A stretch of 64,000 nt of DNA from Rhodococcus sp. 14-1411-2a (GTDB taxonomy: Bacteria > Actinomycetota > Actinomycetes > Mycobacteriales > Mycobacteriaceae), in assembly GCF_002259485.1 (NCBI RefSeq), contig NZ_NPGA01000009.1:372001-436000 (forward strand), written 5' to 3'. The notes beneath the pieces were generated by a model. The model made no database searches and was not told the origin of the DNA. It saw nothing but the letters and a program-made list of their open reading frames with translations. Positions 34,172 through 44,026 of the stretch are shown here, one piece after another (the first letter of the stretch is position 1; each line of letters starts with the position of its first letter). The position numbers and the translations under genes were made by a program.

Positions 34172-34311
34172 GCTGTCCAGATTACGACACCGAGGTGCAT
34201 TCGCCCGATTCCCAGAAACAGCGGATCGCTCGGTTTATTCCGCCTCGAACAAACCGCTGATATGGTTCTCGTCGGTTGCCGGGGAGTGAAATCGAATTGG
34301 GGGAGATCGTC

Positions 34312-35421
34312 GTGCGTCGCGTGGGTTCCAGAGTCTTGACCGTTGCCACCATGGCCGTAGCCACGTCGCTGCTGGTCACCGGGCCCAACGCCCTCGCAAA
34401 TCCCAATGCGGTCAATCCCATTGCCGGACTCAACGGCACGTTCGGGCTGCCGCAGCTTCAGGGTCGCGCACAAGCCGTCGCTCAGGTGACCGGTATCTCG
34501 AGTCCCAACAACACGCAGAACGTCAACATGATCGGCACCGATCTCGGCATCATGTGGGACAACGGCCGCGGCGAGGTGCTGACGGCATTCGGCGATACCG
34601 CCGGCCTCGGCATACCCAACCTGCTGCAGGGCAGCCTGTGGTCGTGGCGCAGCAACGCCATCGTACGGAGCAACGACCGCAACCTCGCCGACGGCATGAA
34701 CTTCGACAGCGTCGTACTCGACCCGATCGGCCAGACCAAAGAGGTCGTCCCCAGCCCCAAGATCCCGTTCGTCGAGATCAGCCGAATCCCGACGGCAGGC
34801 GTGGCCGTCGGCGACAGTCAATACCTCAACCTGATGTCCGTGAAGAACTGGGGACCGCCGGGAACCTGGGAGACCAACTTCTCCGGCCTGGCCGTGTCGA
34901 ACGACAACGGGGAGAACTGGGCAGCGCTACCGGACACCCAACGGCCCAGCGTCGGCGGCGACCGCAACTTCCAGCAGAGCGCCTACCTGAAGGACGGCGG
35001 CTACGTCTACCAGTACGGCACCCCGCCTGGCCGCTTCAACCTCGGCCACGTCGCTCGCGTCAAGGAACAGGACATCGCCCGACTCGGCGAATACGAGTAC
35101 TGGACCGGCCAGGACTGGAAGAAGGGCGACCCGGCCGCGGCCGCACCCATCGTCGGCGGCGTCGGTGAACTCTCCGTCGCGTACAACGCAGCCCTCGGTC
35201 AGTACCTGATGATGACGACCGACAACGCCAACTCGATCGTCCTGCGACGCTCGCCGTCACCCGTCGGGCCATGGAGCCCACCGGAGGTTCTGGTCGACAC
35301 CCGCGAGGTCAGCTCCATCTACGCGCCGTACATCCATCCCTACTCGACCGGCCGCGACCTGTATTTCCTGGCGACGGTCTACCAGAACTACAACGTGCTG
35401 CTGCTGCGCGCGACGCTGTAG
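34312..35421 (+). CDS. Secreted DUF4185-domain protein
   Basis: A 369-residue exported protein with a signal peptide (RVLTVATMAVATSLLVTGPNALA, cleavage near residue 27). The mature part is a beta-propeller-like DUF4185 domain: VNMIGTDLGIMWDNGRGEVLTAFGDT, SNAIVRSNDRN, VEISRIPTAGVAVG and PYIHPYSTGRDLYFLATVYQNYNV. These domains occur in extracellular glycan-associated proteins of actinobacteria, but no enzyme activity is firmly known. The GTG at 34312 has GGGGGAG about six bases upstream. Confidence 0.82.
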   Translation: MRRVGSRVLTVATMAVATSLLVTGPNALANPNAVNPIAGLNGTFGLPQLQGRAQAVAQVTGISSPNNTQNVNMIGTDLGIMWDNGRGEVLTAFGDTAGLGIPNLLQGSLWSWRSNAIVRSNDRNLADGMNFDSVVLDPIGQTKEVVPSPKIPFVEISRIPTAGVAVGDSQYLNLMSVKNWGPPGTWETNFSGLAVSNDNGENWAALPDTQRPSVGGDRNFQQSAYLKDGGYVYQYGTPPGRFNLGHVARVKEQDIARLGEYEYWTGQDWKKGDPAAAAPIVGGVGELSVAYNAALGQYLMMTTDNANSIVLRRSPSPVGPWSPPEVLVDTREVSSIYAPYIHPYSTGRDLYFLATVYQNYNVLLLRATL

Positions 35422-35444
35422 GAACCGCCACTAGGCTTCCGAAG

Positions 35445-36068
35445 GTGGACGCCGCAGACTGGGATCGCAAGTACGAAGGCCGAGAACTCGTCTACGGCGA
35501 GGCACCGAACGCGACGCTCGTCGAAGTCGCGACGACGCTCAAGCGAGGTCGCGCACTGGATCTCGCGTCCGGCCAGGGTCGCAACGCGATCTGGTTGGCA
35601 ACCCGCGGCTGGACCGTCGACGCCGTCGATTTCTCCTCGGTGGCGCTGACGAGGGCGAACGACGTGGCGTCTTCGGCACCCAGGTCGGTGCGCGAGCGAC
35701 TGACCTGGGTCCACGCCGATGTGACGCAGTTGTCAACAGAACCGAACTATGACCTGGTTCTCATGTTCTATCTCCACTTGCCCCCGAACGAACGGCAGAA
35801 GGCCGTTTCGGTCGCCGTTTCCGCGCTGAAACCTGATGGAATCCTCATGATTCTCGGACACCACTCCGCGAACATCGACTCCGGCGTCGGTGGTCCACAG
35901 GAAGCCGAGATCCTCTACACGCCAGAGGATTTGGCGTCGCACATCGGTACTGGACTGACCATCCTCACTGCCGAAAACCGCTATCGCGACGTGACCGGCG
36001 GCACAGCGATCGACGCATTGCTACTGGCGAGTAGGCCTCCCCTTGGCAGCGAACCGGATCGGGGGTAA
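35445..36068 (+). CDS. SAM-dependent methyltransferase (TehB/UbiE-like)
   Basis: A 207-residue class I methyltransferase with motif I GRALDLASGQGRNAIWLATRG and the following VDAVDFSSVAL. The later stretch VLMFYLHLPPNERQKAV corresponds to the strand 4 catalytic side. It resembles the TehB group, which methylates metalloids or thiols. The GTG at 35445 lies 23 bases after the DUF4185 stop, giving a protein of usual TehB length. Longer in-frame starts would run through the DUF4185 gene. Confidence 0.82.
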   Translation: MDAADWDRKYEGRELVYGEAPNATLVEVATTLKRGRALDLASGQGRNAIWLATRGWTVDAVDFSSVALTRANDVASSAPRSVRERLTWVHADVTQLSTEPNYDLVLMFYLHLPPNERQKAVSVAVSALKPDGILMILGHHSANIDSGVGGPQEAEILYTPEDLASHIGTGLTILTAENRYRDVTGGTAIDALLLASRPPLGSEPDRG

Positions 36069-36079
36069 TATCCGTTAAG

Positions 36080-36093
36080 TTACCGACGAGTAG
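36080..36093. promoter_or_regulatory. Candidate TetR-type operator upstream of fadE5
   Basis: TTACCGACGAGTAG lies 55 bases before the fadE5 start. It matches, at 11 of 14 positions, the palindrome TTACTGGCGAGTAA found between fadA2 and fabG4 (50299), and also the site TTACTCCACAGTAA upstream of the TetR gene (53286). It is embedded in a wider imperfect inverted repeat (AAGTTAC ... GCTAACTT). Confidence 0.6.
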
Positions 36094-36147
36094 CTAACTT
36101 GGGCGGTACTCACGAGACCGCACCACCGACTGGAGAGCGAACGAGCA

Positions 36148-37983
36148 ATGGGCCATTACAAGAGCAACCTCCGGGATCTCGAGTTCAACCTCTTCGAGCT
36201 TTTCGGACTCGACGAGACACTCGAAGGCGACAACTTCGGCGACATGGACGGTGAAGTAGCCCGCGACATGCTGCGCGAGGTCGTACGCCTTGCCGAGGGA
36301 CCGCTGGCCGAGTCCTTCGCGGACGCCGACCGCAACCCGCCCGTCTTCGATCCCGAAACCCACAGCCTGAAGCTGCCCGACTCCTTCAAGAAGTCGTTCA
36401 AGGCGCTCTACGACGGCGAGTGGTGGCGCGTCGGCCTCGACGAGGAAGTCGGTGGCATGGCAGCACCTCGCAACCTGCTCTGGGGCATCAACGAGATGCT
36501 CCTCGGATCGCAGCCGGCCGCGTTCATGTACTCCGCAGGCCCCGGATTCGCAAACATCTTGTACCACAACGGAACCGACGAGCAGAAGGAATGGGCCAAG
36601 GTGGCCGTCGAGCGCGGCTGGGGTGCCACGATGGTCCTGACCGAGCCCGACGCCGGATCCGACGTCGGAGCAGGTCGCACCAAGGCGATCAAGCAGGACG
36701 ACGGCTCGTGGCACATCGAAGGCGTCAAGCGCTTCATCACCTCGGCAGTGTCCGACGACCTCTTCGAGAACATCTTCCACCTCGTACTCGCCCGCCCCGA
36801 AGGTGCCGGACCCGGAACCAAGGGCCTGAGCCTGTTCTTCGTGCCGTCCATCCTCTTCGACTTCGAGAAGGGCGAACTGGGCGAGCGCAACGGAGCCTTC
36901 GTCACCGGCGTAGAGCACAAGATGGGCCTCAAGGCCTCCGCCACCTGTGAACTCACCTTCGGTGGCAACGGCATTCCCGCCAAGGGCTGGCTCGTCGGCG
37001 AGGTCCACAAGGGCATCGCGCAGATGTTCGACGTCATCGAGCACGCTCGAATGATGGTCGGCACCAAGGCAATCGGCACCCTCTCCACCGGCTACCTCAA
37101 CGCACTCGAGTACGCCAAGGAGCGCGTCCAGGGCGCAGACCTGACGCAGATGACCGACAAGACCGCTCCCCGCGTTACCATCACCCACCACCCCGACGTG
37201 CGCCGCAGCCTCATGATGCAGAAAGCGTACTCGGAAGGCCTGCGTGCGGTGTACCTCTACACCGCCGCACACCAGGATCCGGTCACCGCCAAGCAGGTCT
37301 CGGACGCAGACGCCGACATCGCATACCGCGTCAACGACCTCCTGCTGCCCATCGTCAAGGGCGTCGGCTCCGAAATCGCCTACCAGGTACTCGCAGAATC
37401 CCTGCAGACCCTCGGCGGCTCCGGATTCCTGCAGGACTACCCCCTCGAGCAGTACATCCGCGACGCCAAGATCGACTCGCTGTACGAAGGAACCACCGCC
37501 ATCCAGGCGCAGGACTTCTTCTTCCGCAAGATCGCCCGCGACCGCGGCGTAGCACTGGCTCACGTTGCCGGACAGATCAAGTCGTTCATCGACAGCGAAG
37601 CAGGAAACGGTCGCCTCAAGGCCGAGCGCGCACTGCTCGCCACCGCACTCGAAGACGTGCAGGCCATCGTCACCTCGATGACCCAGCACCTCATGGGTGC
37701 ACAGGACCAGCCCACCGAGCTGTACAAGGTCGGCCTGGCATCGGTGCGCTTCCTCATGGGCTTCGGCGACCTGCTCATCGGCTGGCTGCTGCTGCGTCAG
37801 TCCGAAATCGCCATCGCTGCACTCGACAACGGCGCAGAGGGCAAGGAGAAGGCGTTCTACGAGGGCAAGATCGCAGTGGCCTCGTTCTTCGCCAAGAACA
37901 TCCTGCCGCAGCTCACGGCGACCCGCGCCATCCTCACCAACATCGACAACGACATCATGGAACTGGACGAAGCAGCATTCTGA
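36148..37983 (+). CDS. fadE5: Acyl-CoA dehydrogenase FadE5-like
   Basis: A 611-residue acyl-CoA dehydrogenase, the same length as M. tuberculosis FadE5 (Rv0244c). The FAD-binding segment [17 protein letters not shown] and the catalytic base in [13 protein letters not shown] are intact, and the C-terminal extension of the FadE5 type is present. It forms the trans-2,3 double bond of acyl-CoA esters in beta-oxidation. In mycobacteria it is adjacent to fadA2. Here about 11 kb separate the two, but both share a candidate operator. Confidence 0.92.
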   Translation: MGHYKSNLRDLEFNLFELFGLDETLEGDNFGDMDGEVARDMLREVVRLAEGPLAESFADADRNPPVFDPETHSLKLPDSFKKSFKALYDGEWWRVGLDEEVGGMAAPRNLLWGINEMLLGSQPAAFMYSAGPGFANILYHNGTDEQKEWAKVAVERGWGATMVLTEPDAGSDVGAGRTKAIKQDDGSWHIEGVKRFITSAVSDDLFENIFHLVLARPEGAGPGTKGLSLFFVPSILFDFEKGELGERNGAFVTGVEHKMGLKASATCELTFGGNGIPAKGWLVGEVHKGIAQMFDVIEHARMMVGTKAIGTLSTGYLNALEYAKERVQGADLTQMTDKTAPRVTITHHPDVRRSLMMQKAYSEGLRAVYLYTAAHQDPVTAKQVSDADADIAYRVNDLLLPIVKGVGSEIAYQVLAESLQTLGGSGFLQDYPLEQYIRDAKIDSLYEGTTAIQAQDFFFRKIARDRGVALAHVAGQIKSFIDSEAGNGRLKAERALLATALEDVQAIVTSMTQHLMGAQDQPTELYKVGLASVRFLMGFGDLLIGWLLLRQSEIAIAALDNGAEGKEKAFYEGKIAVASFFAKNILPQLTATRAILTNIDNDIMELDEAAF

Positions 37984-38000
37984 TTCCCTGAACTCTTCGG

Positions 38001-38028
38001 CGGCCGCACTCGTTCTCGAGTGCGGCCG
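38001..38028 (+). terminator. Terminator hairpin after fadE5
   Basis: Twelve-base perfect arms CGGCCGCACTCG (38001-38012) and CGAGTGCGGCCG (38017-38028) enclose a TTCT loop, followed by TTGT. It begins 18 bases after the stop codon. Confidence 0.9.
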
Positions 38029-38078
38029 TTGTCATATGTACGCCGGGGCGGTGGTGTCGCGGCGGGGCCCGGGTTTGC

Positions 38079-38218
38079 CGCAAAAGCGCGCGCATTTGAT
38101 TGGGAGGCGGGGGTGCGAGCCCCAGCCGCCGCAAAAGCGCGCGCGTTTGTCAGATGCGCGGGGTTGCAAACCCCCAGCCGCCGCAAAAGCGCGCGCGTTT
38201 GTCAGATGCGCGCGAATT
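38079..38218 (+). repeat. Three tandem GC-rich repeat units (period about 51 bp) flanking the nuclease gene
   Basis: Units start at 38079, 38130 and 38182. Each begins CGCAAAAGCGCGCGC and continues with GTTTGTCAGATGCGCG (partial in unit 1). Short GGGGTTGCAAACCCC-type hairpins lie between units 2 and 3, with a related one between 1 and 2. Unit 3 (38182-38218, 37 bases) has an inverted partner at 39389-39425, so the nuclease gene at 38230 is bracketed by inverted copies. Confidence 0.85.
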
Positions 38219-38229
38219 CTGCCGAATAC

Positions 38230-39201
38230 TCAGGCAATTTCGAGTGCATTCGGCGAATGCGCGCGCATTTGCGGGCCGCACGAGGTACTCCGCACCGTCC
38301 CTCGTGGTGGAGGCAGGGCAGCAGCCCGCTCCACAGCTCGGGCCACGCGCGCCACCAGCTCCGCCGGATTCGCCAAATCTGCCCACGTCCAGCGCACGAC
38401 GGGATAGCCGAGATCGCGCACCGCGTCCTCCCGCACCTTCTCCCTGAACACCACGTCGCCGGGGTGCTCATCCTGCCGTAGGTACTTGGTGTACTTGGCT
38501 TTACCATCGAACTCGCACACCACGACGCCATTGACCAGCCAATCGATCCGCGCCACCGTCCGCCCGTCCGGATCCAGGATCTCCACCTGCGATTCCACGT
38601 CGAATCCGCTCTCACGCAGAATGACTCGACTCTGAGACTCGCCGGGGTTTTCGCTCCGCCCGTCCATGAGGGAAACGGCTCGTCGCGCCTGCGCCACACC
38701 TTTCCATCCCCGAGCACGCTGCAACTCCGACTCAAGCTCCTTCGGATCGCAGCGCTTCAGAGCTGAGTCACCTGCGATCACCGCCGACAGAAGCGGCTCG
38801 GTACGGGCAAGGTCGACAACCGTCCGCGCCAATGAGGTCACGGGAATTCCGTCGACGGTGGTGCTGGGTACCCACGGCGCACAGTGCACGATCACCGCTG
38901 CATTCGCTCGACCTCCGCCGCGGCGGCGTCGGGTGACGTGAACTTTGTCGAATCCGCCCGTGGGCAAGGGTAATTCGTGCAGTAGCGCCGCCGAACGGTG
39001 ACTCACCGTGCTGCCGTCCGCAATCATCGGAAATACGGCGTCGATCAACAACCGATGCCGCTCCTGCCCCGAAAGGCCGGCCAGCCTCGACGTCGGAACG
39101 TAGACGCCATTCACCAAACGCTCCCAGCCCCCGCGTTCGTACATTGCTCGCAGCTCGTGATCGGCATTGCCATCGGCAAGAGCCTCCGAGCGTCGCACCA
39201 T
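38230..39201 (-). CDS. AbiEi-like/DUF559 (PD-(D/E)XK) nuclease-type protein
   Basis: About 323 residues. The N-terminal part (DADHELRAMYERGGWERLVNGVYV-type winged helix: LRAMYERGGWERLVNGVY) resembles the AbiEi antitoxin N domain. The middle has the HRSAALLHELPL and SLARTVVDLAR motifs of that family. The C-terminal DUF559/Vsr-like domain carries IDWLVNGVVVCEFDGKAKY, matching PD-(D/E)XK nucleases. No AbiEii toxin gene is adjacent, so it may act as a lone nuclease. The ATG at 39201 has GAGGG eight bases upstream. Starts at 39216 and 39234 are also possible. It is bracketed by inverted GC-rich repeats. Confidence 0.78.
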   Translation of the reverse strand: MVRRSEALADGNADHELRAMYERGGWERLVNGVYVPTSRLAGLSGQERHRLLIDAVFPMIADGSTVSHRSAALLHELPLPTGGFDKVHVTRRRRGGGRANAAVIVHCAPWVPSTTVDGIPVTSLARTVVDLARTEPLLSAVIAGDSALKRCDPKELESELQRARGWKGVAQARRAVSLMDGRSENPGESQSRVILRESGFDVESQVEILDPDGRTVARIDWLVNGVVVCEFDGKAKYTKYLRQDEHPGDVVFREKVREDAVRDLGYPVVRWTWADLANPAELVARVARAVERAAALPPPRGTVRSTSCGPQMRAHSPNALEIA

Positions 39202-39388
39202 TCGGTCATCCCTCATCTTTCGAGTCTCGACCATGCGCGCACCGATCCGAGGACGAAAGTACCTGCCTGTGTACAACTTCGGACCTGTGGAAGAATACAG
39301 GTACGGGCGTACCAGTTCGCTGTGGCGCCGGAGCCGCCAACGCGCGCGCAGTCGTCAGGTGCGCGCAGAATTGCCCCCGATCAGGCCA

Positions 39389-39425
39389 CCAATTCGCGCG
39401 CATTCAACAAACGCGCGCGCTTTTG
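39389..39425 (-). repeat. Inverted copy of the 37-bp GC-rich repeat
   Basis: Its reverse complement matches 38182-38218 at 34 of 37 positions. A further related, shorter copy (GCGCGCGCAGTCGTCAGGTG, about 39342-39361) lies just before it. The two inverted copies enclose the nuclease-type gene. Confidence 0.85.
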
Positions 39426-39472
39426 CGAAGACTGGGGAACCGAAGCAGGCGAACAGGAACAGGGAACAGCCG

Positions 39473-40063
<591 letters not shown>

Positions 40064-40112
40064 CTACAGTCCGAATCGACGTGATTCGAATGACCCTCTC
40101 GCGGTTGCAGCA

Positions 40113-42344
40113 TCACTCGTCTTCTTCCGGTTCCGGAGCCGGGTCCGCCGCGGGTGCCGGGCGATCGGGCTGAACGCATCGAACGATGGGGATCGGGTCG
40201 TATTTCACCGTTCGGGTGTTCCGCGAAATTTCCCTGCCCGACGCGGCATCGCTGATCACCCTGGTGTCACTGGCGGTGAATCCTTGGCCTCCACCGGACG
40301 CGACGCAGCCTGCGCCTGCGGGCAGTGTCACCGTGTCGGGTGAGGTGAAGTTGGTTCGCGAACCGGTGATCGATTCGACGTCGACCGTCTTGGTTCCCCA
40401 CAGTCGGACGGTGACGCTGGACGAATCGGCGAACGATTGGATGACCACACCGGTGTCGTTCGGGTTGGTGAACTTCAGGTCGATGGCACCTTCGAAGACC
40501 GTCGCTTCGCGCGCCTCGGGGTATCGGCTGATGTAGTAGCTGTGCTCGGTGTGGTCGGTGTCTTCCATACCGGCGAAGTAGGACGCGTTGTAGAGCGTCG
40601 TCGCGAACTGGCTGATGCCGCCGCCGACGGCGCGATCGGGTCGACCGTTGTCGATGATCCCCGACTCGACGAAGCCCTGCGCGGTACCTCGCGGACCGGT
40701 GTACTCGTTGAGCGAGAACGTTTCTTTCGGCTTCACGAGCGCACCGTTCACGATCTGCGCCGTCAGCCCGATATTGACGCCCGACGCGTACTCGAATCCG
40801 CCGGTGGTGTACTCGGCAATCACTTCTCGCACACCGAGATTCTGCGCGGCTTCGGTGGTGAGAGCGGGCGGGGCCGGCTCGTAGATCGCCTCGGTGGTGC
40901 GGGGTCCGTCAGCGGACAGCAGGGCAGGCAACTGCTCGAGGGTCTTGCGCCACTCGACCAGCTCGCCCATCTCTCCGGGGACGACGGTCGGTGCACCGCC
41001 GGAGAAGGTGAACGACGCGTCCCTCGGCGGTACCTCGGTGCGCACGAGTTGCGGCGCGAGAATGCCTGTGGCGACGTCGGTGTCGTAGATCGGGGTCAGT
41101 CCGCCCTGGCCGTCGGGGTCGAAGCGGAGAACCTCGCCCACCCGATCCGTCGGCAGCGTCGCGTCGACGTTCTCGCGACCGGCGACAATCACCGGTGCCT
41201 CCACCGCAGGTGCGGCGATGTTCTCCAGCGCCTGGTCGACGGCTTCCTGGGTCACCGTAACGGGAGTGGACTCGTACACCGCTTCCGTTACGCCCGAGGC
41301 CCATTCGGTCTGCAGGTTGCGACGCGTCCCGTCGGCGTCGAGTATCCGACCGGCCAACGGCGCGACGGCAATCGGTGTGCTGCCGTCGAACACGACGTCG
41401 CCTTCGACGGGGTCGCGGTCGGTTTCGACCCGCAGGCCATCGACGGCAGCGGTGAGCGCTTGCTCGTCCGTGGTCGACACGACGCCGATCTCGCGGCTGC
41501 CGAAGAACGATGTCAGTCGAGTGATCGGGTTGATCGGTTGCGATCCGGCGCGGTCGAGCGTGGCGTTCCAGTCCACACCGAGACCGGCAGCGGCAGGCAG
41601 TACCTCGACCTGTCGGTCGCCGACGTCGACCGATACGGGCTGCTCGGCGCGCGCACCGAGCTCCGAGCGCAGGAGTTCTTCGGCGTCGGAGTGGCTCTTG
41701 CCGCCGACCTCGATCCCGGCGACGGTCACACCACGGGGTACTCGGTCGCTGGAGGTGATCCAATCCGCCGCATACAGCAGCGTGAGAACCGCAACCACCG
41801 CGCCGGTCCCGATCGCGATCTTCCGCCACGGCGGCACGAACCCGGACCCGTCGGCGGCCTGCGGCGCTCCGTCCTCCGGCGGAATCACCGGTGGCTGGAC
41901 CGGCGACTCGGCCTGGGGAGAAACAACGGTCTGCGCAGGAGCAACGGTCTCAGCAGGAACATCGGCTTCTGCGGGAACAACGGGTTGCGCGATCGTCGGC
42001 GATTCGTCGGCTGCGGGCGGCTGTGCAGGGGCCGGGACCGCATCGGGCTTCGCGTCCCCAGCCTCAGCGGCGGCGGTTTCGGTGGTCTCGACATCGTCGA
42101 CGGCCGGGTCTGCGACAGCGGATTCCGTGTCGTCGGACTCGGGCTCAGCGGTGTCGGCTTCCACCTCGGATGCATGCTCGGGCTCCGTTTCCGGGATCTG
42201 CTCGGCGGCGGATGCATGTTCGGGACCGGCCGCCTCGTCGCCGATCGCGCCGAAGACCTCGGTGGGAGCGTCGTACGGCGGTACGTCGGGTTTCGGTTCG
42301 GCACCGTTGGGTGCGTCACCCGACCTACTGTTGCCCTCGCTCAC
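40113..42344 (-). CDS. VanW-family membrane-anchored cell-wall protein
   Basis: About 743 residues. The first 170 residues form a disordered Pro/Ala/Glu/Asp-rich cytoplasmic tail, then one membrane segment (about 177-194, IAIGTGAVVAVLTLLYAADW), then extracellular peptidoglycan-binding (PG_binding_4-like) repeats and a VanW domain with ARETFSLNEYTGPRGT-type motif (ETFSLNEYTGPR) and AVGGGISQFATTLYNASYFAG. It is thought to act in cell-wall or glycopeptide-related functions. GTG 42344 is chosen because GGAAGG lies upstream. An ATG 26 codons earlier is possible. Confidence 0.85.
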   Translation of the reverse strand: MSEGNSRSGDAPNGAEPKPDVPPYDAPTEVFGAIGDEAAGPEHASAAEQIPETEPEHASEVEADTAEPESDDTESAVADPAVDDVETTETAAAEAGDAKPDAVPAPAQPPAADESPTIAQPVVPAEADVPAETVAPAQTVVSPQAESPVQPPVIPPEDGAPQAADGSGFVPPWRKIAIGTGAVVAVLTLLYAADWITSSDRVPRGVTVAGIEVGGKSHSDAEELLRSELGARAEQPVSVDVGDRQVEVLPAAAGLGVDWNATLDRAGSQPINPITRLTSFFGSREIGVVSTTDEQALTAAVDGLRVETDRDPVEGDVVFDGSTPIAVAPLAGRILDADGTRRNLQTEWASGVTEAVYESTPVTVTQEAVDQALENIAAPAVEAPVIVAGRENVDATLPTDRVGEVLRFDPDGQGGLTPIYDTDVATGILAPQLVRTEVPPRDASFTFSGGAPTVVPGEMGELVEWRKTLEQLPALLSADGPRTTEAIYEPAPPALTTEAAQNLGVREVIAEYTTGGFEYASGVNIGLTAQIVNGALVKPKETFSLNEYTGPRGTAQGFVESGIIDNGRPDRAVGGGISQFATTLYNASYFAGMEDTDHTEHSYYISRYPEAREATVFEGAIDLKFTNPNDTGVVIQSFADSSSVTVRLWGTKTVDVESITGSRTNFTSPDTVTLPAGAGCVASGGGQGFTASDTRVISDAASGREISRNTRTVKYDPIPIVRCVQPDRPAPAADPAPEPEEDE

Positions 42345-42470
42345 GTTCGACCCTTCCAGGACCACCGTTGGTTGTTCGTTCCGCCCTTCTGCACGGCGTA
42401 CCCCCGGCACGAGCTTACGCAAACCGAACGGTGACGCTCACTCGGAGACCATCGGCGCAGGAACGACAAA

Positions 42471-42517
42471 GGCTCCGCGCTGCTGCCGGGTCGGGGGTCA
42501 GGCAGCAGCACGGAGCC
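42471..42517 (-). terminator. Hairpin between the PucR and VanW genes
   Basis: Seventeen-base arms (42471-42487 and 42501-42517) pair with one mismatch. On the minus strand a short TTT follows. The hairpin lies about 60 bases beyond the PucR stop, so it probably ends that transcript before the VanW gene. Confidence 0.75.
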
Positions 42518-42573
42518 AACTGGAATATATGCAGGCTGTGCCACCTCGTTACAACGACTGCGAAATTGTCTCG

Positions 42574-43824
42574 TCAATTCATTCGGTTGAATGATCCACG
42601 GGTCGTCGAACTGTCCCCTTGCCCGACGGCTCGGGCCCAATGTCCCGTCCTGACCAGCGCGAGGGTGAGCAAGAGCCGATCTCGCGGATCGGTCAGATCG
42701 TGCCCGGTCAATTCCTCGATCCGGTGAACCCGGTAGATCACGGTGTTTCGGTGGCAGTAGAGCGCCTTGGCGGCGTTGGTGGGCGATCCGTCCGACGCGA
42801 GCATGTGCGCGAGGGTGTCGAGCAGCGTTCCTCGATGCGGCTCCGGGTGCGTCCACAACTTTCCGAGAGCGTGGCGAACCAGCAACTCCGACGACTGGTC
42901 GTCGGCCGCCATGATCACGCGGGGCAGTCGGTCCGTCGCCAAGGCAACGCCGCTGTCCTCGGTGATGGTCTCGGCTGTCAATGCCGCAAGGCGGTACGCC
43001 GCCGCGAACGACGACAGACCCTCCGGAGAATGCGCGACCCCCACCGGCCCGACGGCCCGAGCAGCGAGCGCGTCGACGACGGAGTTCCACGATCCGGTTC
43101 CGAGTGCGACGAGCGCGAACTGGTGGCCGTCCCTGGTGTTCCAATGCGAGACCGCACCGATCTGATCCAACGCGTCCTCGGGTGCCGGGAGCGGCGGCGA
43201 CCCTTGATCGTCCAGCGGTCCGACCACACACGCAATTTGTTGCGATGCCGAAAGGCCAAGAGTGGCACGAGCTTCCATGACGAATGCCGGATCACCACCT
43301 CGCCCCGATCGGAGGCCGTCGAGTATCACCAGAACGTTGGCGATATCCCGCTGCTGCATCCGGGCGCTTTCCTGACGGTATGCCTCGACGAGAGTCTCGT
43401 ACTGACTGTCGAGCGCACGCCACAACTGTTGCCCGGCCACCAGAAGCAGATGCTCGTCGATCCTGGTTCGACGCTGCTCGCGCTCGAGCATCAACTCCTC
43501 CCACAGCGTCCGACTCCCGAGCGTGTACGCCTTGAGCACCAACTCCATCGGAATGCCCTGGCGTGCACGCTCCCTGCCGGTACGACGCCAAACCTCACGG
43601 GTGTTGTCGTTCGCGGTACGTAGCCCCGACAACGTGCGAAGGCCCTGATTGATGTGCTCACGGGTACTGCGCCTGATCTCGCCGGCGATGTCCGGAGTGG
43701 AACTGGCCAGGTAGGCGGGTTCCTGCTCGATCAGCGCCAGCGTGATGGAGTCGGCGATCGCGTCGGCCCGTGGCGTCAACGCGGCCCACGCACTCCGAAT
43801 TTTCTCCTGGTCGGAGTCCGTCAC
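42574..43824 (-). CDS. PucR-type transcriptional regulator (second copy)
   Basis: A regulator of about 416 residues with an RsbRD-type N-terminal helical domain, a CdaR-like middle (HWNTRDGHQFALVALGTGSWN) and a C-terminal helix-turn-helix AAKALYCHRNTVIYRVHRIEEL. It shares its architecture with the protein at 22053. It is divergent from the branched-chain-type ABC importer at 44027, its probable target. The start is uncertain: GTG 43824 aligns with the paralog, while GTGs at 43878, 43896 and 43905 give a longer basic N terminus. Confidence 0.85.
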   Translation of the reverse strand: MTDSDQEKIRSAWAALTPRADAIADSITLALIEQEPAYLASSTPDIAGEIRRSTREHINQGLRTLSGLRTANDNTREVWRRTGRERARQGIPMELVLKAYTLGSRTLWEELMLEREQRRTRIDEHLLLVAGQQLWRALDSQYETLVEAYRQESARMQQRDIANVLVILDGLRSGRGGDPAFVMEARATLGLSASQQIACVVGPLDDQGSPPLPAPEDALDQIGAVSHWNTRDGHQFALVALGTGSWNSVVDALAARAVGPVGVAHSPEGLSSFAAAYRLAALTAETITEDSGVALATDRLPRVIMAADDQSSELLVRHALGKLWTHPEPHRGTLLDTLAHMLASDGSPTNAAKALYCHRNTVIYRVHRIEELTGHDLTDPRDRLLLTLALVRTGHWARAVGQGDSSTTRGSFNRMN

Positions 43825-44026
43825 CGCTCCGCGGGCAGCCGAACGCGCCGATGCGCGTCGACCATCGGGAGCACCCACCTGGACAGTTTTGCGCACTGAG
43901 CCCACATGACAGGCCGATTTGACCGTTACTGGTGCCCAGGGACCCAAACATTCTGTGCGCAGCGCCCATATCGCCCGTTGTGCGAAACGCACCATAGTGA
44001 ACGCAACAGATTGTGAGGTGGATCAC

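Noticed and set aside
36094..37689. A 531-codon open frame on the minus strand opposite fadE5
   Set aside because: It is a high-G+C shadow of a well-supported gene. Its translation shows no domain and has the Val/Gly/Asp-rich composition of such shadows.
38079..38218. Possible CRISPR array
   Set aside because: Only three units, the segments between them are themselves similar, the units are GC-rich and hairpin-forming, and no cas gene is nearby.
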